Part shown: positions 29,160 through 39,013 of the stretch, in pieces | Layout: the number at the start of each line of letters is the position of its first letter | Numbering within the stretch: position 1 is the first letter of the stretch | NCBI GenBank assembly: GCA_903888515.1 | Contig: CAISTY010000022.1 | Coordinates: 1-64,000, forward strand | DNA from: Akkermansiaceae bacterium | Lineage (GTDB): Bacteria > Verrucomicrobiota > Verrucomicrobiia > Verrucomicrobiales > Akkermansiaceae | Direction of reading: 5' to 3' | Length of the DNA: 64,000 nt | Position numbers and translations under genes: made by a program | Notes under the pieces: model-generated | Seen by the model: the letters and a program-made list of their open reading frames with translations, nothing else | Told to the model about the DNA's origin: nothing | Database searches by the model: none

Positions 29160-29429
29160 ATGAGCGATTCTTCACCGACCTCCGCCGCCCACGTGCGTAA
29201 AACCCGCGTGGGCATGGTCATCTCCGACAAAATGGCCAAAACCATCGTCGTCGAGCATATCGCTCGCGTCCCTCATCCACGCTTCAATAAAATCGTCAAA
29301 CGTTCGAAAAAATACTACGTGCATGACGAAGCAAGCCAAGCCAAGATCGGTGACCGCGTCCGCATCGTCGAAACCCGCCCGCTCTCCAAATTGAAACGCT
29401 GGAAACTCGCGGAAATCGTCACCCACTAA
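29160..29429 (+). CDS. rpsQ: 30S ribosomal protein S17
   Basis: 89 aa. [58 protein letters not shown] short Ser/Thr-rich N-terminal extension precedes the core. No SD. Confidence 0.96.
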   Translation: MSDSSPTSAAHVRKTRVGMVISDKMAKTIVVEHIARVPHPRFNKIVKRSKKYYVHDEASQAKIGDRVRIVETRPLSKLKRWKLAEIVTH

Positions 29430-29444
29430 GTCGGCTTCGCCGAA

Positions 29445-29472
29445 TTTCAAATCTCAAATCTCAAATCTCAAA
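29445..29472. repeat. heptamer repeat TCTCAAA in the rplN leader
   Basis: TTTCAAA followed by three exact TCTCAAA units, ending 11 nt before the rplN start codon. It replaces any SD. Confidence 0.85.
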
Positions 29473-29483
29473 TTCTCCCTACC

Positions 29484-29849
29484 ATGATCCAGATGGAATC
29501 CATGATCGCCGTCGCCGACAATACCGGCGCCCGCACTGCAAAAATGATCGGCGTGCTCGGCACTCGCAACCGCTCCGCAGGCATCGGTGATGTCATCATC
29601 GCTCACATTCGCGATTCCATCCCCACGGCCACCGTGAAAAAAGGCAGTGTCGTCAAGGGGGTCATTGTTCGAACCGCCTACCCGATCCGCCGCCCCGATG
29701 GTTCGATCCTGCGCTTCGATTCCAACGCCATCGTCCTCATCGACAAGGATAACAACCCGCGCGGCACCCGGATCTTCGGCCCCGTCGCCCGTGAACTCCG
29801 TGAAAAGGCGTTCATGAAAATCGTTTCCCTCGCCCCCGAGGTGCTCTGA
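29484..29849 (+). CDS. rplN: 50S ribosomal protein L14
   Basis: 121 aa. [60 protein letters not shown]; fully canonical. Start of the spc section; no promoter seen apart from the heptamer block. Confidence 0.97.
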   Translation: MIQMESMIAVADNTGARTAKMIGVLGTRNRSAGIGDVIIAHIRDSIPTATVKKGSVVKGVIVRTAYPIRRPDGSILRFDSNAIVLIDKDNNPRGTRIFGPVARELREKAFMKIVSLAPEVL

Positions 29850-29882
29850 ACCGCCCATCCCCACCTCACCCATTTCATCCCC

Positions 29883-30116
29883 ATGAGCCGCATCAAGACC
29901 CACGTCAAAAAAGGCGACCAAGTCGAAATCATCACCGGCAACCACAAGGGCAAGCGCGGCACCGTGCTCGTCGTCAATGCCGCCAAGGGCCAGGTCGTCG
30001 TCGAAGGCGCACGCCCGGTCAAAAAAGCCACCAAACCCACCGAAGCCGATCCCACGGGCGGCATCAAGACCATCGACGGAACCATCCACATCTCCAACGT
30101 CAAAAAAGTGGGCTGA
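29883..30116 (+). CDS. rplX: 50S ribosomal protein L24
   Basis: 77 aa, a short form of L24. The KOW motif is present in [19 protein letters not shown], then [15 protein letters not shown] and [15 protein letters not shown]. Initiator of 50S assembly. No SD. Confidence 0.94.
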   Translation: MSRIKTHVKKGDQVEIITGNHKGKRGTVLVVNAAKGQVVVEGARPVKKATKPTEADPTGGIKTIDGTIHISNVKKVG

Positions 30117-30176
30117 GACATCCCGCTCCCAGCCCGCGCTTAAGCGCCCCACACTCAGCGCTGACCCGCAAAACCA

Positions 30177-30764
30177 ATGAATACCCCGAACCTGCTACAA
30201 CACTACAAGGAAAAGGTGGTCCCGGCTCTCACCCAGAAGCTCGGATACACCAACGTCCATCAGGTCCCACGCCTCGAAAAAATCGTGGTGACCTCGTGCA
30301 TGGGCAAATCCCCCGACCGCAAGGTCGCCGTGGAAGATGCCGTTAACGAAATCCAGAAAATCACCGGCCAGAGACCGTCCACCACTTTCTCGAGAAAATC
30401 GGTAGCCAACTTCAAACTCCGCGAAAACGAAATTCTCGGCGCCCGGGTCACGCTGCGCGGCAACCGCATGTGGGAATTCCTCCACCGCTTCATCCACATC
30501 ACCGCACCGAACATCCGCGACTTCCGCGGAATCTCGGCGAAGTCGTTCGACGGCCGCGGCAACTATGCCTGCGGCATCCAGGAGCAGTCGATCTTTCCGG
30601 AAATCGAAATCGACCAAATCAAACGCCAGATCGGCTTCGACCTGATCTTCGTCACCTCCGCCCCGACCGACGCCGAAGGCCGCGCCCTGCTCACCGAGTT
30701 GGGCATGCCGTTCCGCGACGTGAAGAAATCCACCGAAGAAGCCGCCGAAGCCGCCGAGCTCTAA
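30177..30764 (+). CDS. rplE: 50S ribosomal protein L5
   Basis: 195 aa. LLQHYKEKVVPALTQKLGYT, KKITGQ-equivalent QKITGQRPSTTFSRKSVANF, IRDFRGISAKSFDGRGNYACG; binds 5S rRNA. The following gene is rpsH, so rpsN (S14) is missing from its normal place. Confidence 0.97.
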   Translation: MNTPNLLQHYKEKVVPALTQKLGYTNVHQVPRLEKIVVTSCMGKSPDRKVAVEDAVNEIQKITGQRPSTTFSRKSVANFKLRENEILGARVTLRGNRMWEFLHRFIHITAPNIRDFRGISAKSFDGRGNYACGIQEQSIFPEIEIDQIKRQIGFDLIFVTSAPTDAEGRALLTELGMPFRDVKKSTEEAAEAAEL

Positions 30765-30808
30765 CAACCAGCGGAACCCATCCAACCCCTTACTCAGGAA
30801 TACTCACC

Positions 30809-31204
30809 ATGGCAGTTCTCACCGATCCCATTGCCGATTTTCTCACGCGTCTGAAAAACGCCTGCCTCGCCGGCAACGAGGAATTCACCGCCCCTTACTC
30901 GAAAATCAAGGCGGACATCGCTCGTATCCTTCAGGAGGAAGGTTACCTCTGGAACTACGAGGTCGTCACGGGCACTCGCACCCAGCTCAAGGTCAAACCG
31001 AAGTTCATCGAAGGCCGTCCGGTCCTCACCGATCTCAAGCGCGTTTCCACTCCCGGGCGTCGCCACTACGTCGGTGCCCACGAAGTCCCGCGCGTCATGT
31101 CCGGCCTCGGCATTTCCATCCTATCGACTTCGCAAGGCGTCATGTCCGGCGGCAACGCCAAACGCCATAAACTCGGCGGCGAACTCCTCGTCAACGTCTG
31201 GTAA
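30809..31204 (+). CDS. rpsH: 30S ribosomal protein S8
   Basis: 131 aa from ATG 30809; longer frames upstream lie inside rplE. MAVLTDPIADFLTRLKNACL, VTDLKR-like LTDLKRVSTPGRRHYVG, GISILSTSQGVMSGGNAKR. SD-like AGGA 9 nt upstream. Confidence 0.97.
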   Translation: MAVLTDPIADFLTRLKNACLAGNEEFTAPYSKIKADIARILQEEGYLWNYEVVTGTRTQLKVKPKFIEGRPVLTDLKRVSTPGRRHYVGAHEVPRVMSGLGISILSTSQGVMSGGNAKRHKLGGELLVNVW

Positions 31205-31236
31205 ACCCCCGAACTCGAATCAAGGAAAACACTACC

Positions 31237-31776
31237 ATGTCACGAGTCGGACTCAAACCTATCTCACTGCCGCCAAAAGTCGCCGTCAAACTCGACGGCC
31301 GCACGGTCAGCGTCGAAGGCCCCAAGGGCACTCTCGACTTCAACCTCCCCGATGGCATCTCCCTCAAAACCGAGGACGGCACCGTCATCGTTTCCCGCGC
31401 CACCGAACTGCGCCAACACAAGGCACTCCACGGCACCGCCCGCAGCCTCGTCCAAAACATGATCACCGGCGTCACCGTGGGCTACGTCAAAAATCTCGAA
31501 ATCCACGGCGTCGGCCTGCGTGCCGCCGTCAAGGACCAGGATCTCGACCTGTCGCTCGGACGATCCCATCCCCTGCTCCACCCGATCCCGTCCGGACTCA
31601 CCGTCACGGTGAACGAAAACACCAAAATCAAAGTGGAAGGCATCGACAAACAACTCGTCGGCCAGTTCGCCGCCGATGTCCGCAGTTACTATCCGCCGGA
31701 ACCCTACAAGGGCAAAGGCGTCCGCTACACCGGTGAAAAAGTTCGTCGCAAGGAAGGCAAAAGCGTCGGCAAATAA
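31237..31776 (+). CDS. rplF: 50S ribosomal protein L6
   Basis: 179 aa. MSRVGLKPISLPPKVAVKL, VEGPKGTLDFNLP, GVGLRAAVKDQDLDLSLGRS and the C-terminal PEPYKGKGVRYTGEKVRRKEG. SD-like AAGGAA 9 nt before the ATG. Confidence 0.97.
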   Translation: MSRVGLKPISLPPKVAVKLDGRTVSVEGPKGTLDFNLPDGISLKTEDGTVIVSRATELRQHKALHGTARSLVQNMITGVTVGYVKNLEIHGVGLRAAVKDQDLDLSLGRSHPLLHPIPSGLTVTVNENTKIKVEGIDKQLVGQFAADVRSYYPPEPYKGKGVRYTGEKVRRKEGKSVGK

Positions 31777-31817
31777 CAAATCAGCCCCGCCCCTAACCAC
31801 CCACCCATCACGGCACC

Positions 31818-32174
31818 ATGAGCATCACCAACCGCAAGTTGATCCGCCGGCGCATCCACGACCGCATCCGCCGCAAGGTTTCAGGCACTGCGCAGCGCCC
31901 GCGTCTGTCCGTCCACTACTCGAACCAACACATCTATGCCCAAGTCATCGACGATGCGGCAGGACGCACGTTGGTTTCCGCTTCCACCCTCGACAAGTCC
32001 TGCGAAAATGCCTCGTCGAATATCGCCAGTGCCCACAAAGTCGGCCTGCTCCTCGCCGAGCGCGCCAAGGGCTTCAACATCAGCGCCGTGGTCTTTGACC
32101 GGGGCGGCCACCTCTACCACGGAAAAATCAAAGCCCTCGCCGATGCCGCGCGTGAAGGCGGACTCCAATTCTAA
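31818..32174 (+). CDS. rplR: 50S ribosomal protein L18
   Basis: 118 aa. [57 protein letters not shown]; 5S rRNA-binding protein. No SD. Confidence 0.97.
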   Translation: MSITNRKLIRRRIHDRIRRKVSGTAQRPRLSVHYSNQHIYAQVIDDAAGRTLVSASTLDKSCENASSNIASAHKVGLLLAERAKGFNISAVVFDRGGHLYHGKIKALADAAREGGLQF

Positions 32175-32195
32175 CGCTCCGAACTGATACCCATC

Positions 32196-32990
32196 ATGGT
32201 AACTCCTCCTGATATCGAACTGTCCGCTCTTGACATCGAACCGTCCGCTCCTGACATCGAACCGTCCGCTCCTGACATCGTGCCGTCCGCTCCTGACATC
32301 GTGCCGTCCGCTCCTGACATCGTGCCGCCCGCTCCTGACATCGTGCCGCCCGTTTCTTCCGGCAATCGCGGCCAAGGCGGCGGCGGTTACGGCGGCGGTT
32401 ACGGCGGTGGCCAAGGCGGTGGCCGTGGCTTTGGCGGCGGCGGCGGCCAAGGCGGCCGTGGTCGCGGCGGACCAAGACGCGAAGAGCGCCAAACTCCCAC
32501 CGATGCCGAGGGCAACGAAATCTCCGAAAAAGTCGTCTTCATCAATCGCTGCGCCAAGGTGGTCAAGGGCGGTCGTCGCTTCAGCTTCTCTGCACTCGTC
32601 GTCTCCGGCAACAAGATCGGCAAAGTCGGCGTCGGCTTCGGCAAGGCCAACGAAGTCGCCGACGCTATCAAGAAAGCCGGTGAAAGCGCCCGCAAGGTGC
32701 TCAAGCCGATGAGCATCGTCGATGGCACCATCCCGCATGAAATCTACGCCGAATTCGGCGGCGGCAAGGTGCTGCTCAAACCGGCGTCGCCGGGAACGGG
32801 CATCATCGCCGGTGGCGGCGTCCGCGCCGTCTGCGAAGCCGTCGGCATCCGCGACGTGCTCGCGAAATCGATGGGTTCTTCCAACCACGCCAACGTCGTC
32901 AAAGCCACCCTCAAAGCCCTCTCCCAACTCCGCACCCGCGACCAGGTTCTCTCCAGCCGCGGCAAAAAGAAAAAAGAAAAGGCGATCTAA
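32196..32990 (+). CDS. rpsE: 30S ribosomal protein S5 with long repetitive N-terminus
   Basis: 264 aa against about 165 usually. Residues 5-53 are seven 7-residue units of the type [15 protein letters not shown] Gly-rich stretch (about 58-95) follows and then the normal core: [32 protein letters not shown] and [14 protein letters not shown]. The ATG 32196 is the only sensible start upstream of the repeats, though a shorter form starting inside cannot be excluded. rplO follows, so rpmD (L30) is absent from its usual place. Confidence 0.93.
   Translation: MVTPPDIELSALDIEPSAPDIEPSAPDIVPSAPDIVPSAPDIVPPAPDIVPPVSSGNRGQGGGGYGGGYGGGQGGGRGFGGGGGQGGRGRGGPRREERQTPTDAEGNEISEKVVFINRCAKVVKGGRRFSFSALVVSGNKIGKVGVGFGKANEVADAIKKAGESARKVLKPMSIVDGTIPHEIYAEFGGGKVLLKPASPGTGIIAGGGVRAVCEAVGIRDVLAKSMGSSNHANVVKATLKALSQLRTRDQVLSSRGKKKKEKAI
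32208..32354. repeat. seven 21-bp tandem repeats inside rpsE
   Basis: Units of the form CCTGACATCGTGCCGTCCGCT, in frame, with a gradient of variants (GAACTG, GAACCG, GTGCCG) from first to last. The pattern suggests stepwise slippage expansion. Confidence 0.9.
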
Positions 32991-33003
32991 GACAGAAGAC
33001 ATT

Positions 33004-33114
33004 AAGACACAAGACGCAAGATAAGATCCCATGAGCCGTGCTTTAGCTCCTCTTCCTCTTTTCTTGAATCTTCAAGTCTTGTGTCTTGCGTCTCGATTCC
33101 TCCCTCATCACTTA
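33004..33114. repeat. heptamer-like arrays and inverted repeat in the rpsE-rplO spacer
   Basis: AAGACACAAGAC (33004-33015) pairs with GTCTTGTGTCTT (33076-33087). The second arm lies in a 17-base segment (33077-33093) identical to 16652-16668 upstream of groES. No SD or promoter is evident in this 146-nt spacer. Confidence 0.65.
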
Positions 33115-33136
33115 TAACCCATAACTGACAACTCCC

Positions 33137-33589
33137 ATGCACCTCCACTCCTACAGCCCCAATCCGGGTTCCAAACACCGCGTCAAACGGCTGGGTTGCG
33201 GCGAAAGCTCCGGTCACGGCAAAACCTCCTGCAAAGGCAACAAAGGCCAGAAGGCACGTTCCGGCAGCGGGACCCGTGTGGGCTTTGAAGGTGGCCAGAT
33301 GCCGCTCCACCGCCGTTTGCCCAAACGGGGATTCAATAACTTCGATTTCCGCGACAAGGTGGGGGTCTTCAACGTGGGCAAACTCGACGATTTGTTCGAT
33401 GCCGGGACCACCATTGATGAATCCGCGCTCCGCACGGCGGGCCTCATCAATGGTCGTTGTGACTCCATCAAGGTGCTCGGCATCGGTGAAATCACCAAGG
33501 CTCTCCATCTGGTGGTGGCACATGCCAGCGCTTCCGCCCGTGACAAGATCGAAAAAGCCGGTGGCTCGGTGAACCCACCCACCGCTTGA
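33137..33589 (+). CDS. rplO: 50S ribosomal protein L15
   Basis: 150 aa. LHSYSPNPGSKHRVKRLGCG, SGHGKTSCKGNKGQKARSG, VGFEGGQMPLHRRLPKRGF. Late 50S assembly protein; its longer-than-usual 5' spacer contains repeats. Confidence 0.97.
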   Translation: MHLHSYSPNPGSKHRVKRLGCGESSGHGKTSCKGNKGQKARSGSGTRVGFEGGQMPLHRRLPKRGFNNFDFRDKVGVFNVGKLDDLFDAGTTIDESALRTAGLINGRCDSIKVLGIGEITKALHLVVAHASASARDKIEKAGGSVNPPTA

Positions 33590-33686
33590 TCCTTTCCCGG
33601 ACGATCTCCGATCTCGGATGGGGAAGAGCTTGCGTACTTGCCTGTCTTTCCTATAACTCACGAGTTGTGATTCTTTCCCTCAAGCC

Positions 33687-35189
33687 ATGATTTCCGCCTT
33701 TACCAACACTTGGAAAATCCCGGAACTCCGGGATCGCATTCTTTTCACTCTCGCCCTGATCGTCATCATCCGGCTTGGCGTGCACATCACCCTTCCCGGT
33801 GTGGATGGCACGGTCATCAAAGCCTGGCTGGACGACCTCCAAAACCAGGATCCCACAAGCCCGACCGGTGGCATCACCGCGCTGCTCACCGTGTTTTCGG
33901 GCGGTGGCCTCCAGCAGGCGGGCATCCTTGCCCTGGGGATCATGCCCTATATTTCCGCGTCGATCATGGTGCAGTTGATGACGGCTGTCGTGCCGAAACT
34001 CTCGCGCCTCGCACGGGAAGACGGCGGACGCCAGAAAATCAACCAATACACCCGATATATCACCATCGGCATTGCGATCGTCCAAGGCTTCTTCGTGGCG
34101 AAATCGCTCATCAATCCCGGGCAAATCCCCTATATGTCGGGCATCCAGGACTTCGGCAATCTGGTGCCGGATCCTTCCCGCATGTGGATGGCTCTCACGG
34201 TGGTGACCATCGTTGCGGGCTGCGTGCTCATCCTCTGGATCGCCGACCAAATCACCGACCGCGGCATCGGCAACGGCTCGTCCATCATCATTACCGTCAA
34301 TATCATCTCCGCGCTCCCCGGTGCCTTGATCCAGGCGTGGAAATACTTTGTCACGGGTGAAGGGGTGAGCCCTTTCAGATCCATCATGATGGTTGTCATG
34401 ATCGCCCTGCTGCTGATCGTCATCGCCGCCACCATCGCCATCACCCAGGCCCAGCGCCGCATCGCCGTGCAATACGCCAAACGCGTCGTCGGCCGCAAAC
34501 AATTCGGCGGACAAACCCAGTATCTGCCGCTCAAGGTCAATTACTCCGGGGTGATGCCCATCATCTTCGCCTCGGCGGTGCTGTCGCTGCCGCCGATGAT
34601 GTTGCAATGGTTCTTCGCCGGCCAGGGATGGGCCACCAAGCTTTACGGCGAACTCGTCGGGGGCGGCACCTGGTACTACGTGCTGGGCGGCATCGGCATC
34701 TTCTTGTTCTCTTACTTCTGGGTGGCCATGATGTTCCAACCGTCCCAAATCGCCGAGGATCTCAAACGCAACGGCGGCTACATCCCCGGCGTGCGCCCCG
34801 GCAAACCCACCGCCGATTTCCTCGACTTCACGATGACCCGCCTGACCTTCGCCGGCGCCATCTTCCTCACCGTGATCTTCATGCTGCCGGTGCTCACCGG
34901 CATGGTGGTCGGTCTTCCGCCCGGCTCGTTGATCCTGCAGTTCTTCGGCGGCACCTCCTTGCTCATCATGGTGGGCGTCACGCTCGACGTGATGCGCCAG
35001 GTGGAAACCCAACTCCTGCAAAAACATTACGACGGCTTCCTCCGCAAAGGCAAACTCAAGGGCCGCTATGATCGCCTCAACCAAGGCAGCGGCGCGGCTC
35101 CCCGAACCGCCATCGTCTATCTCTGGACGGTCATCGCCATCCTCATCGTGATCGGCATCACGGCCTATATCTATAACAGCCTCCAGTGA
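33687..35189 (+). CDS. secY: protein translocase subunit SecY
   Basis: 500 aa with about ten membrane segments, longer than E. coli SecY (443). Recognisable are WKIPELRDRILFTLALIVII, SIMVQLMTAVVPKL, GIGNGSSIIITVNI (conserved GxGNG), the cytoplasmic loop around YAKRVVGRKQFGGQTQYLPL, and KRNGGYIPGVRPGKPTADF. It is the channel of the Sec translocon. Additional length lies mainly in extramembrane loops between TM segments. Confidence 0.97.
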   Translation: MISAFTNTWKIPELRDRILFTLALIVIIRLGVHITLPGVDGTVIKAWLDDLQNQDPTSPTGGITALLTVFSGGGLQQAGILALGIMPYISASIMVQLMTAVVPKLSRLAREDGGRQKINQYTRYITIGIAIVQGFFVAKSLINPGQIPYMSGIQDFGNLVPDPSRMWMALTVVTIVAGCVLILWIADQITDRGIGNGSSIIITVNIISALPGALIQAWKYFVTGEGVSPFRSIMMVVMIALLLIVIAATIAITQAQRRIAVQYAKRVVGRKQFGGQTQYLPLKVNYSGVMPIIFASAVLSLPPMMLQWFFAGQGWATKLYGELVGGGTWYYVLGGIGIFLFSYFWVAMMFQPSQIAEDLKRNGGYIPGVRPGKPTADFLDFTMTRLTFAGAIFLTVIFMLPVLTGMVVGLPPGSLILQFFGGTSLLIMVGVTLDVMRQVETQLLQKHYDGFLRKGKLKGRYDRLNQGSGAAPRTAIVYLWTVIAILIVIGITAYIYNSLQ

Positions 35190-35202
35190 GCGTTGCGACC
35201 CC

Positions 35203-36006
35203 GTGTCCCGCAAAATCCGCATCCCGATCAAATCGCCGCGCGAAATCGCATGCATGCGTACCGCCGGTGCCCTCGCCGCAACGATCCTGCAAGCCCTCGC
35301 CAAGGCGGTCACACCCGGTCGCAGTACCCGTGAGATCGATCTCCTGGCCGCCGATTTGATGTGCCAACACGCGTGCAAGAGCGCCTTTCTCGGCTATCGC
35401 GGATTTCCCGGGTATACCTGCATTTCCATCAACGAAGAGGTCGTCCATGGCATCGGCGGCCCACGCGTCATCCAGCCCGGCGATATCGTCAAAATCGACG
35501 TCGGCATCATCAAAGGCGGCTTCATCGGCGACAACGCCACCACCGTGGCGGTCGGTGACATCGCCCCCGCAACCCAACGCCTGCTCGCCGCCACCGAACA
35601 AGCACTTTACCAAGCCATCCAACACGCCCGTCCGGGACGCAAGCTCGCCGATCTTTGCGGGGCCGTCGAAGAGTTCGTCACGCCGCTGGGATACTCGGTC
35701 GTTAGAGAATTCGTCGGTCACGGTGTCGGCCGCCGCCTGCATGAGGAGCCGCAGGTGCCGAACTACCGGCCCTCGGGGAAAGCCCCTACCCTGCTGCCCG
35801 GCATGACCCTCGCCATCGAACCCATGATCAATGCCGGCGTGCCCTCCGTCCGTATCCTCAACGACGGATGGACCGTCATCACCGAGGACCGGAAACCCTC
35901 CGCTCACTTCGAACATACCGTGCTCATCACCTCCGGTGATCCCGAAATCCTCACCCCGCGCCCGCGCGTCGCCACTCCCGAACTGCTAGGCCTCCCGCCC
36001 TGGTGA
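35203..36006 (+). CDS. map: methionine aminopeptidase, type I
   Basis: 267 aa, GTG start 13 nt after secY. Removes initiator Met. Metal ligands are in place: [18 protein letters not shown] (two Asp), [12 protein letters not shown] (His), AIEPMIN (Glu) and the final EHTVLI (Glu). infA, rpmJ, rpsM, rpsK and rpoA, which often follow, are not present; the run ends here. Confidence 0.96.
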   Translation: MSRKIRIPIKSPREIACMRTAGALAATILQALAKAVTPGRSTREIDLLAADLMCQHACKSAFLGYRGFPGYTCISINEEVVHGIGGPRVIQPGDIVKIDVGIIKGGFIGDNATTVAVGDIAPATQRLLAATEQALYQAIQHARPGRKLADLCGAVEEFVTPLGYSVVREFVGHGVGRRLHEEPQVPNYRPSGKAPTLLPGMTLAIEPMINAGVPSVRILNDGWTVITEDRKPSAHFEHTVLITSGDPEILTPRPRVATPELLGLPPW

Positions 36007-36109
36007 TACCCCTCAACATCTTGCACTCCATGCATTGTCACCGCATGGGCCGCGCAGGTATGCTCAGTTAGAATTGCGGGACGGTGGCGAATCGTGCAAA
36101 TTCCGCGCC

Positions 36110-36925
36110 ATGTGGACCACCGTGCGCGAGTTCGAGGACATCCGTTATGAAACGACGGATGCGGGGAAAATAGCCAAAATCACCATCAACCGGCCGGAAG
36201 TGCGCAATGCCTTCCGCCCGAAAACAGTGACAGAAATGTTAGAGGCCTTCGACCACGCGCATCAGGACCCGGTCGTCGGCGTGATCATCCTGACCGGTGC
36301 GGGCGATCTCGCATTCTGCGCGGGCGGTGATCAGAAAGTCCGCGGTCATGCGGGCTATATCGGCGAGGACGGAATCCCCCGGCTCAACGTGCTCGATCTG
36401 CAGAAAAAAATCCGCTCGCTGCCCAAGCCGGTCGTGGCAATGGTGGCGGGCTTTGCGATCGGCGGCGGCCACGTTCTGCACATCGTCTGTGATCTGACCA
36501 TCGCGGCGGACAATGCCCGCTTCGGCCAGACCGGCCCCAAGGTCGGTTCCTTCGATGGCGGGCTCGGATCGAGTTATCTCGCGCGCATCGTCGGCCAGAA
36601 AAAGGCCCGCGAAATCTGGTACCTGTGCCGCCAATACGACGCCCGACAGGCGCTCGACATGGGCCTCGTCAACACCGTCGTGCCGCTCGCCGATCTGGAA
36701 CGGGAAACCCTCCAGTGGTGCCGCGAAATGCTCGCCCACTCGCCACTCGCCCTGCGCTGCCTCAAGTCCGCCCTCAACGCCGATTGCGATGGACAGATGG
36801 GGCTGTTAGACCTCGCCGGCAACGCCACTCTATTATACTATATGAGCGAGGAGGGCCGCGAAGGCAAACAAGCGTTCCTCGAAAAACGCCCGCCGGATTT
36901 CTCCAAATTCCCGCGCGTGCCGTGA
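36110..36925 (+). CDS. menB: 1,4-dihydroxy-2-naphthoyl-CoA synthase
   Basis: 271 aa crotonase-fold ring-closing enzyme of menaquinone synthesis. [15 protein letters not shown], the [15 protein letters not shown] segment, [20 protein letters not shown], and [21 protein letters not shown] with the SFDGG loop specific to MenB. The C-terminal [15 protein letters not shown] also fits. The ATG at 36110 matches MenB N-termini. No other men genes nearby. Confidence 0.93.
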   Translation: MWTTVREFEDIRYETTDAGKIAKITINRPEVRNAFRPKTVTEMLEAFDHAHQDPVVGVIILTGAGDLAFCAGGDQKVRGHAGYIGEDGIPRLNVLDLQKKIRSLPKPVVAMVAGFAIGGGHVLHIVCDLTIAADNARFGQTGPKVGSFDGGLGSSYLARIVGQKKAREIWYLCRQYDARQALDMGLVNTVVPLADLERETLQWCREMLAHSPLALRCLKSALNADCDGQMGLLDLAGNATLLYYMSEEGREGKQAFLEKRPPDFSKFPRVP

Positions 36926-37119
36926 GCGACATGAGTCGCCTGAGTCATCATGAGCCTCCGTCATGCAGTCATTCATGGCTGACATTCCAGCAAATGGGAG
37001 ACCAGAAAAACAGGCAGGAACGCATGACCTACAATGGCCGCACATCAGGCGTGCTCGGCGGGCTTCCCGGATAGCAACTGTGAGAGATGGTATCCTCCAT
37101 CGCCGCATCCTTCCATAGC

Positions 37120-37443
37120 TCAGGAGCGCAAGGCCATGACGGCCTTTTCCACGGCGGCGCTGAGGCTGCCGGTTTGTTTCGCCAGTTCTTCCAGACGGGT
37201 CCGTGCGGCGGGGGAAAGCAGTACCATGGTGCGGCGGGTTTCCCGGCGTTTCCGGCCAGAGCCTGGCCGCTTGCCGCCGCGTAGCGAAGTCGCCAACTCC
37301 GCGAGACCTGCCCGCACTTCCACTAACAGTTCCGGGTTGGCATGTTGGATGGGTGCGTGTTCGTCGATGGCGTCTTCAATCGATTGCTCGTAGGGAGAAA
37401 GCGGGACTTCCTCCACGGTCTTGATGCGGTGTTGGTTTTTCAT
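37120..37443 (-). CDS. antitoxin-like protein (ribbon-helix-helix type)
   Basis: 107 aa. A C-terminal strand-helix-helix (RRTMVLLSPAARTRLEELAK then SLSAAVEKAV) looks like a ribbon-helix-helix DNA-binding fold. The basic GGKRPGSGRKRRETRRT stretch precedes it. It overlaps the upstream toxin-like gene by ATGA, the order toxin-then-antitoxin seen in BrnT/BrnA systems. Likely binds and represses its own promoter. Family assignment tentative. Confidence 0.55.
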   Translation of the reverse strand: MKNQHRIKTVEEVPLSPYEQSIEDAIDEHAPIQHANPELLVEVRAGLAELATSLRGGKRPGSGRKRRETRRTMVLLSPAARTRLEELAKQTGSLSAAVEKAVMALRS

Positions 37444-37709
37444 GGGCGGTAGAGTTTGTGGTATTTTCGGGACGGGTAGGCGGTAATGATGCGCCAGGCG
37501 GCTCCGCGGCGCTCGCAGGGAACCGCATGCACGTAACCTGCTATTTCAACAATCAAGAGGATTTGATCCGGGTAGCCCGGGTTTGGAAGTGTGTCCAAAA
37601 CCAATGCCGTAGCGACTTGTTCGAAGGTGATGCCGCGTGCCTTCATGCTTTCCTTCTCCATGTCTCCCGGGACGAATCTCACGACAAAGCAATGCCACAC
37701 TCCAGCCAC
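37440..37709 (-). CDS. BrnT-like toxin
   Basis: About 89 aa from a GTG at 37709; the true start may be farther in. MEKESMKARGITFEQVATAL, ILLIVEIAGYVHAVPCERRG and the terminal ITAYPSRKYHKLY match the BrnT/DUF4258-like RNase toxin family, whose members usually read K-x-x-x-x-RGIxFEE and end PSRKATK. Paired with the overlapping antitoxin-like gene. Confidence 0.6.
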   Translation of the reverse strand: MAGVWHCFVVRFVPGDMEKESMKARGITFEQVATALVLDTLPNPGYPDQILLIVEIAGYVHAVPCERRGAAWRIITAYPSRKYHKLYRP

Positions 37710-37796
37710 TGCCGCAATGAAAAAGTGAATATTATTTCATAACCGCTCCTTCCATGTCACGGGCTATGAACGCGTTTTTTTAGGTTTGGCAGCGGG

Positions 37797-39005
37797 ATGA
37801 AACAGTGGGATAAACCATTGGTCATGAGCCAAGCACCCCACGCACCGACACCTGCCGGCATCCCGGCGATGTTGCTGGCAGGCGTGAACCATGAGGCGCT
37901 CGAACATAAGTATGCGGTACTCAAAGAGGCGTGCACGCACTTCCTCGGGTATCCCGTGAACCTCAAGCATGATTACTCGGAACTCGCACGCTTTCTCGAG
38001 TTTTCCATCAACAATGTGGGCGACCCGTTCCAACATTCACCCATCCATCTCAACACACTCGAGTTCGAGCGCGAGGTGATCGAGTGCTTCGAATGGCTGG
38101 CCGGTGGCGATCCGCAGGAAACCTGGGGCTATGTGACGGGCGGGGGAACCGAGGGCAACATGTATGGTCTCTATCTGGCGCGCGAATTGTTGCCGGACGG
38201 AATGGTCTATTTCTCGGAGGAAACGCATTACAGCGTGACCAAGGTGTTGCGCTTGCAGCACATGCCTAACATCATGCTCAAAAGCCAGCCTAACGGGGAA
38301 CTCGATTATGAGGACTTGGAGGCGTCGCTGCGCATCAACCGCCACATCCCGCCCATCATCTTCGTCAACATCGGCACCACCATGAAGGGGGCCATCGACA
38401 ATCTCGAACGCATCCGCGCCATCCTCGACGAACTGGCGCTGACCCGCCACTACATCCATGCCGATGCCGCCCTGCACGGCTTCGGGTTGGCATTTCTCGA
38501 TGACCCGCCGCCATGGAATTTCAAGGCCGGCATTGACAGCTTGTCGATCAGCGGCCACAAGTGGTTGGGATCGCCGATCCCGTGCGGCATCTCCCTGGTG
38601 CGCCGCCATCATGTCGAACGCATCGCCCGCTCGGTCGAATATGTGAACTTGCGCGATACGACTCTAACAGGTTCGCGCAATGGTCTGACGCCGATGATTT
38701 TGTGGCACGGCCTGCGCCGGCACGGCTATCACGGCTTGCGCACCATGGTGGCCGATTGCCTTGCCACCGCAGAGCATGCGGTGCGCCGCCTGTGCGCACA
38801 CGGGTTCGCGGCGTGGCGCAATCCGCACTCGCCCATTGTCATCTTTCCGCGCCCGCCGCTGCCGCTGCAAACGCGTTGGTGTCTGGCACCCAAAGGCACT
38901 CTCACCCACCTCGTCTGCATGCCCCACGTCACGCCCGAACTCATCGACCGCTTCGTGGACGAATATGTAGCCGCCATGAACGGGGCTCCCACTGATGTTA
39001 GATAA
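37797..39005 (+). CDS. hdc: pyridoxal-phosphate-dependent histidine decarboxylase
   Basis: 402 aa group II decarboxylase. Features match the Gram-negative HDC type rather than tyrosine/glutamate decarboxylases: GGGTEGNMYGLYLARELLPDG, SEETHYSVTKVLRL, SQPNGELDYEDL, ADAALHGFGLAFLD, and the PLP lysine in SGHKWLGSPIPCG (about K255). It would make histamine from histidine, either for acid tolerance or as a building block. A double-ACT protein follows after 8 nt. Starts at 37797 or 37824 are possible. Confidence 0.88.
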   Translation: MKQWDKPLVMSQAPHAPTPAGIPAMLLAGVNHEALEHKYAVLKEACTHFLGYPVNLKHDYSELARFLEFSINNVGDPFQHSPIHLNTLEFEREVIECFEWLAGGDPQETWGYVTGGGTEGNMYGLYLARELLPDGMVYFSEETHYSVTKVLRLQHMPNIMLKSQPNGELDYEDLEASLRINRHIPPIIFVNIGTTMKGAIDNLERIRAILDELALTRHYIHADAALHGFGLAFLDDPPPWNFKAGIDSLSISGHKWLGSPIPCGISLVRRHHVERIARSVEYVNLRDTTLTGSRNGLTPMILWHGLRRHGYHGLRTMVADCLATAEHAVRRLCAHGFAAWRNPHSPIVIFPRPPLPLQTRWCLAPKGTLTHLVCMPHVTPELIDRFVDEYVAAMNGAPTDVR

Positions 39006-39013
39006 CACATACC

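Noticed and set aside
33651-35378. 575-codon antisense frame opposite secY
   Set aside because: His/Asp-rich low-quality sequence typical of the complement of a membrane protein gene; secY is certain.
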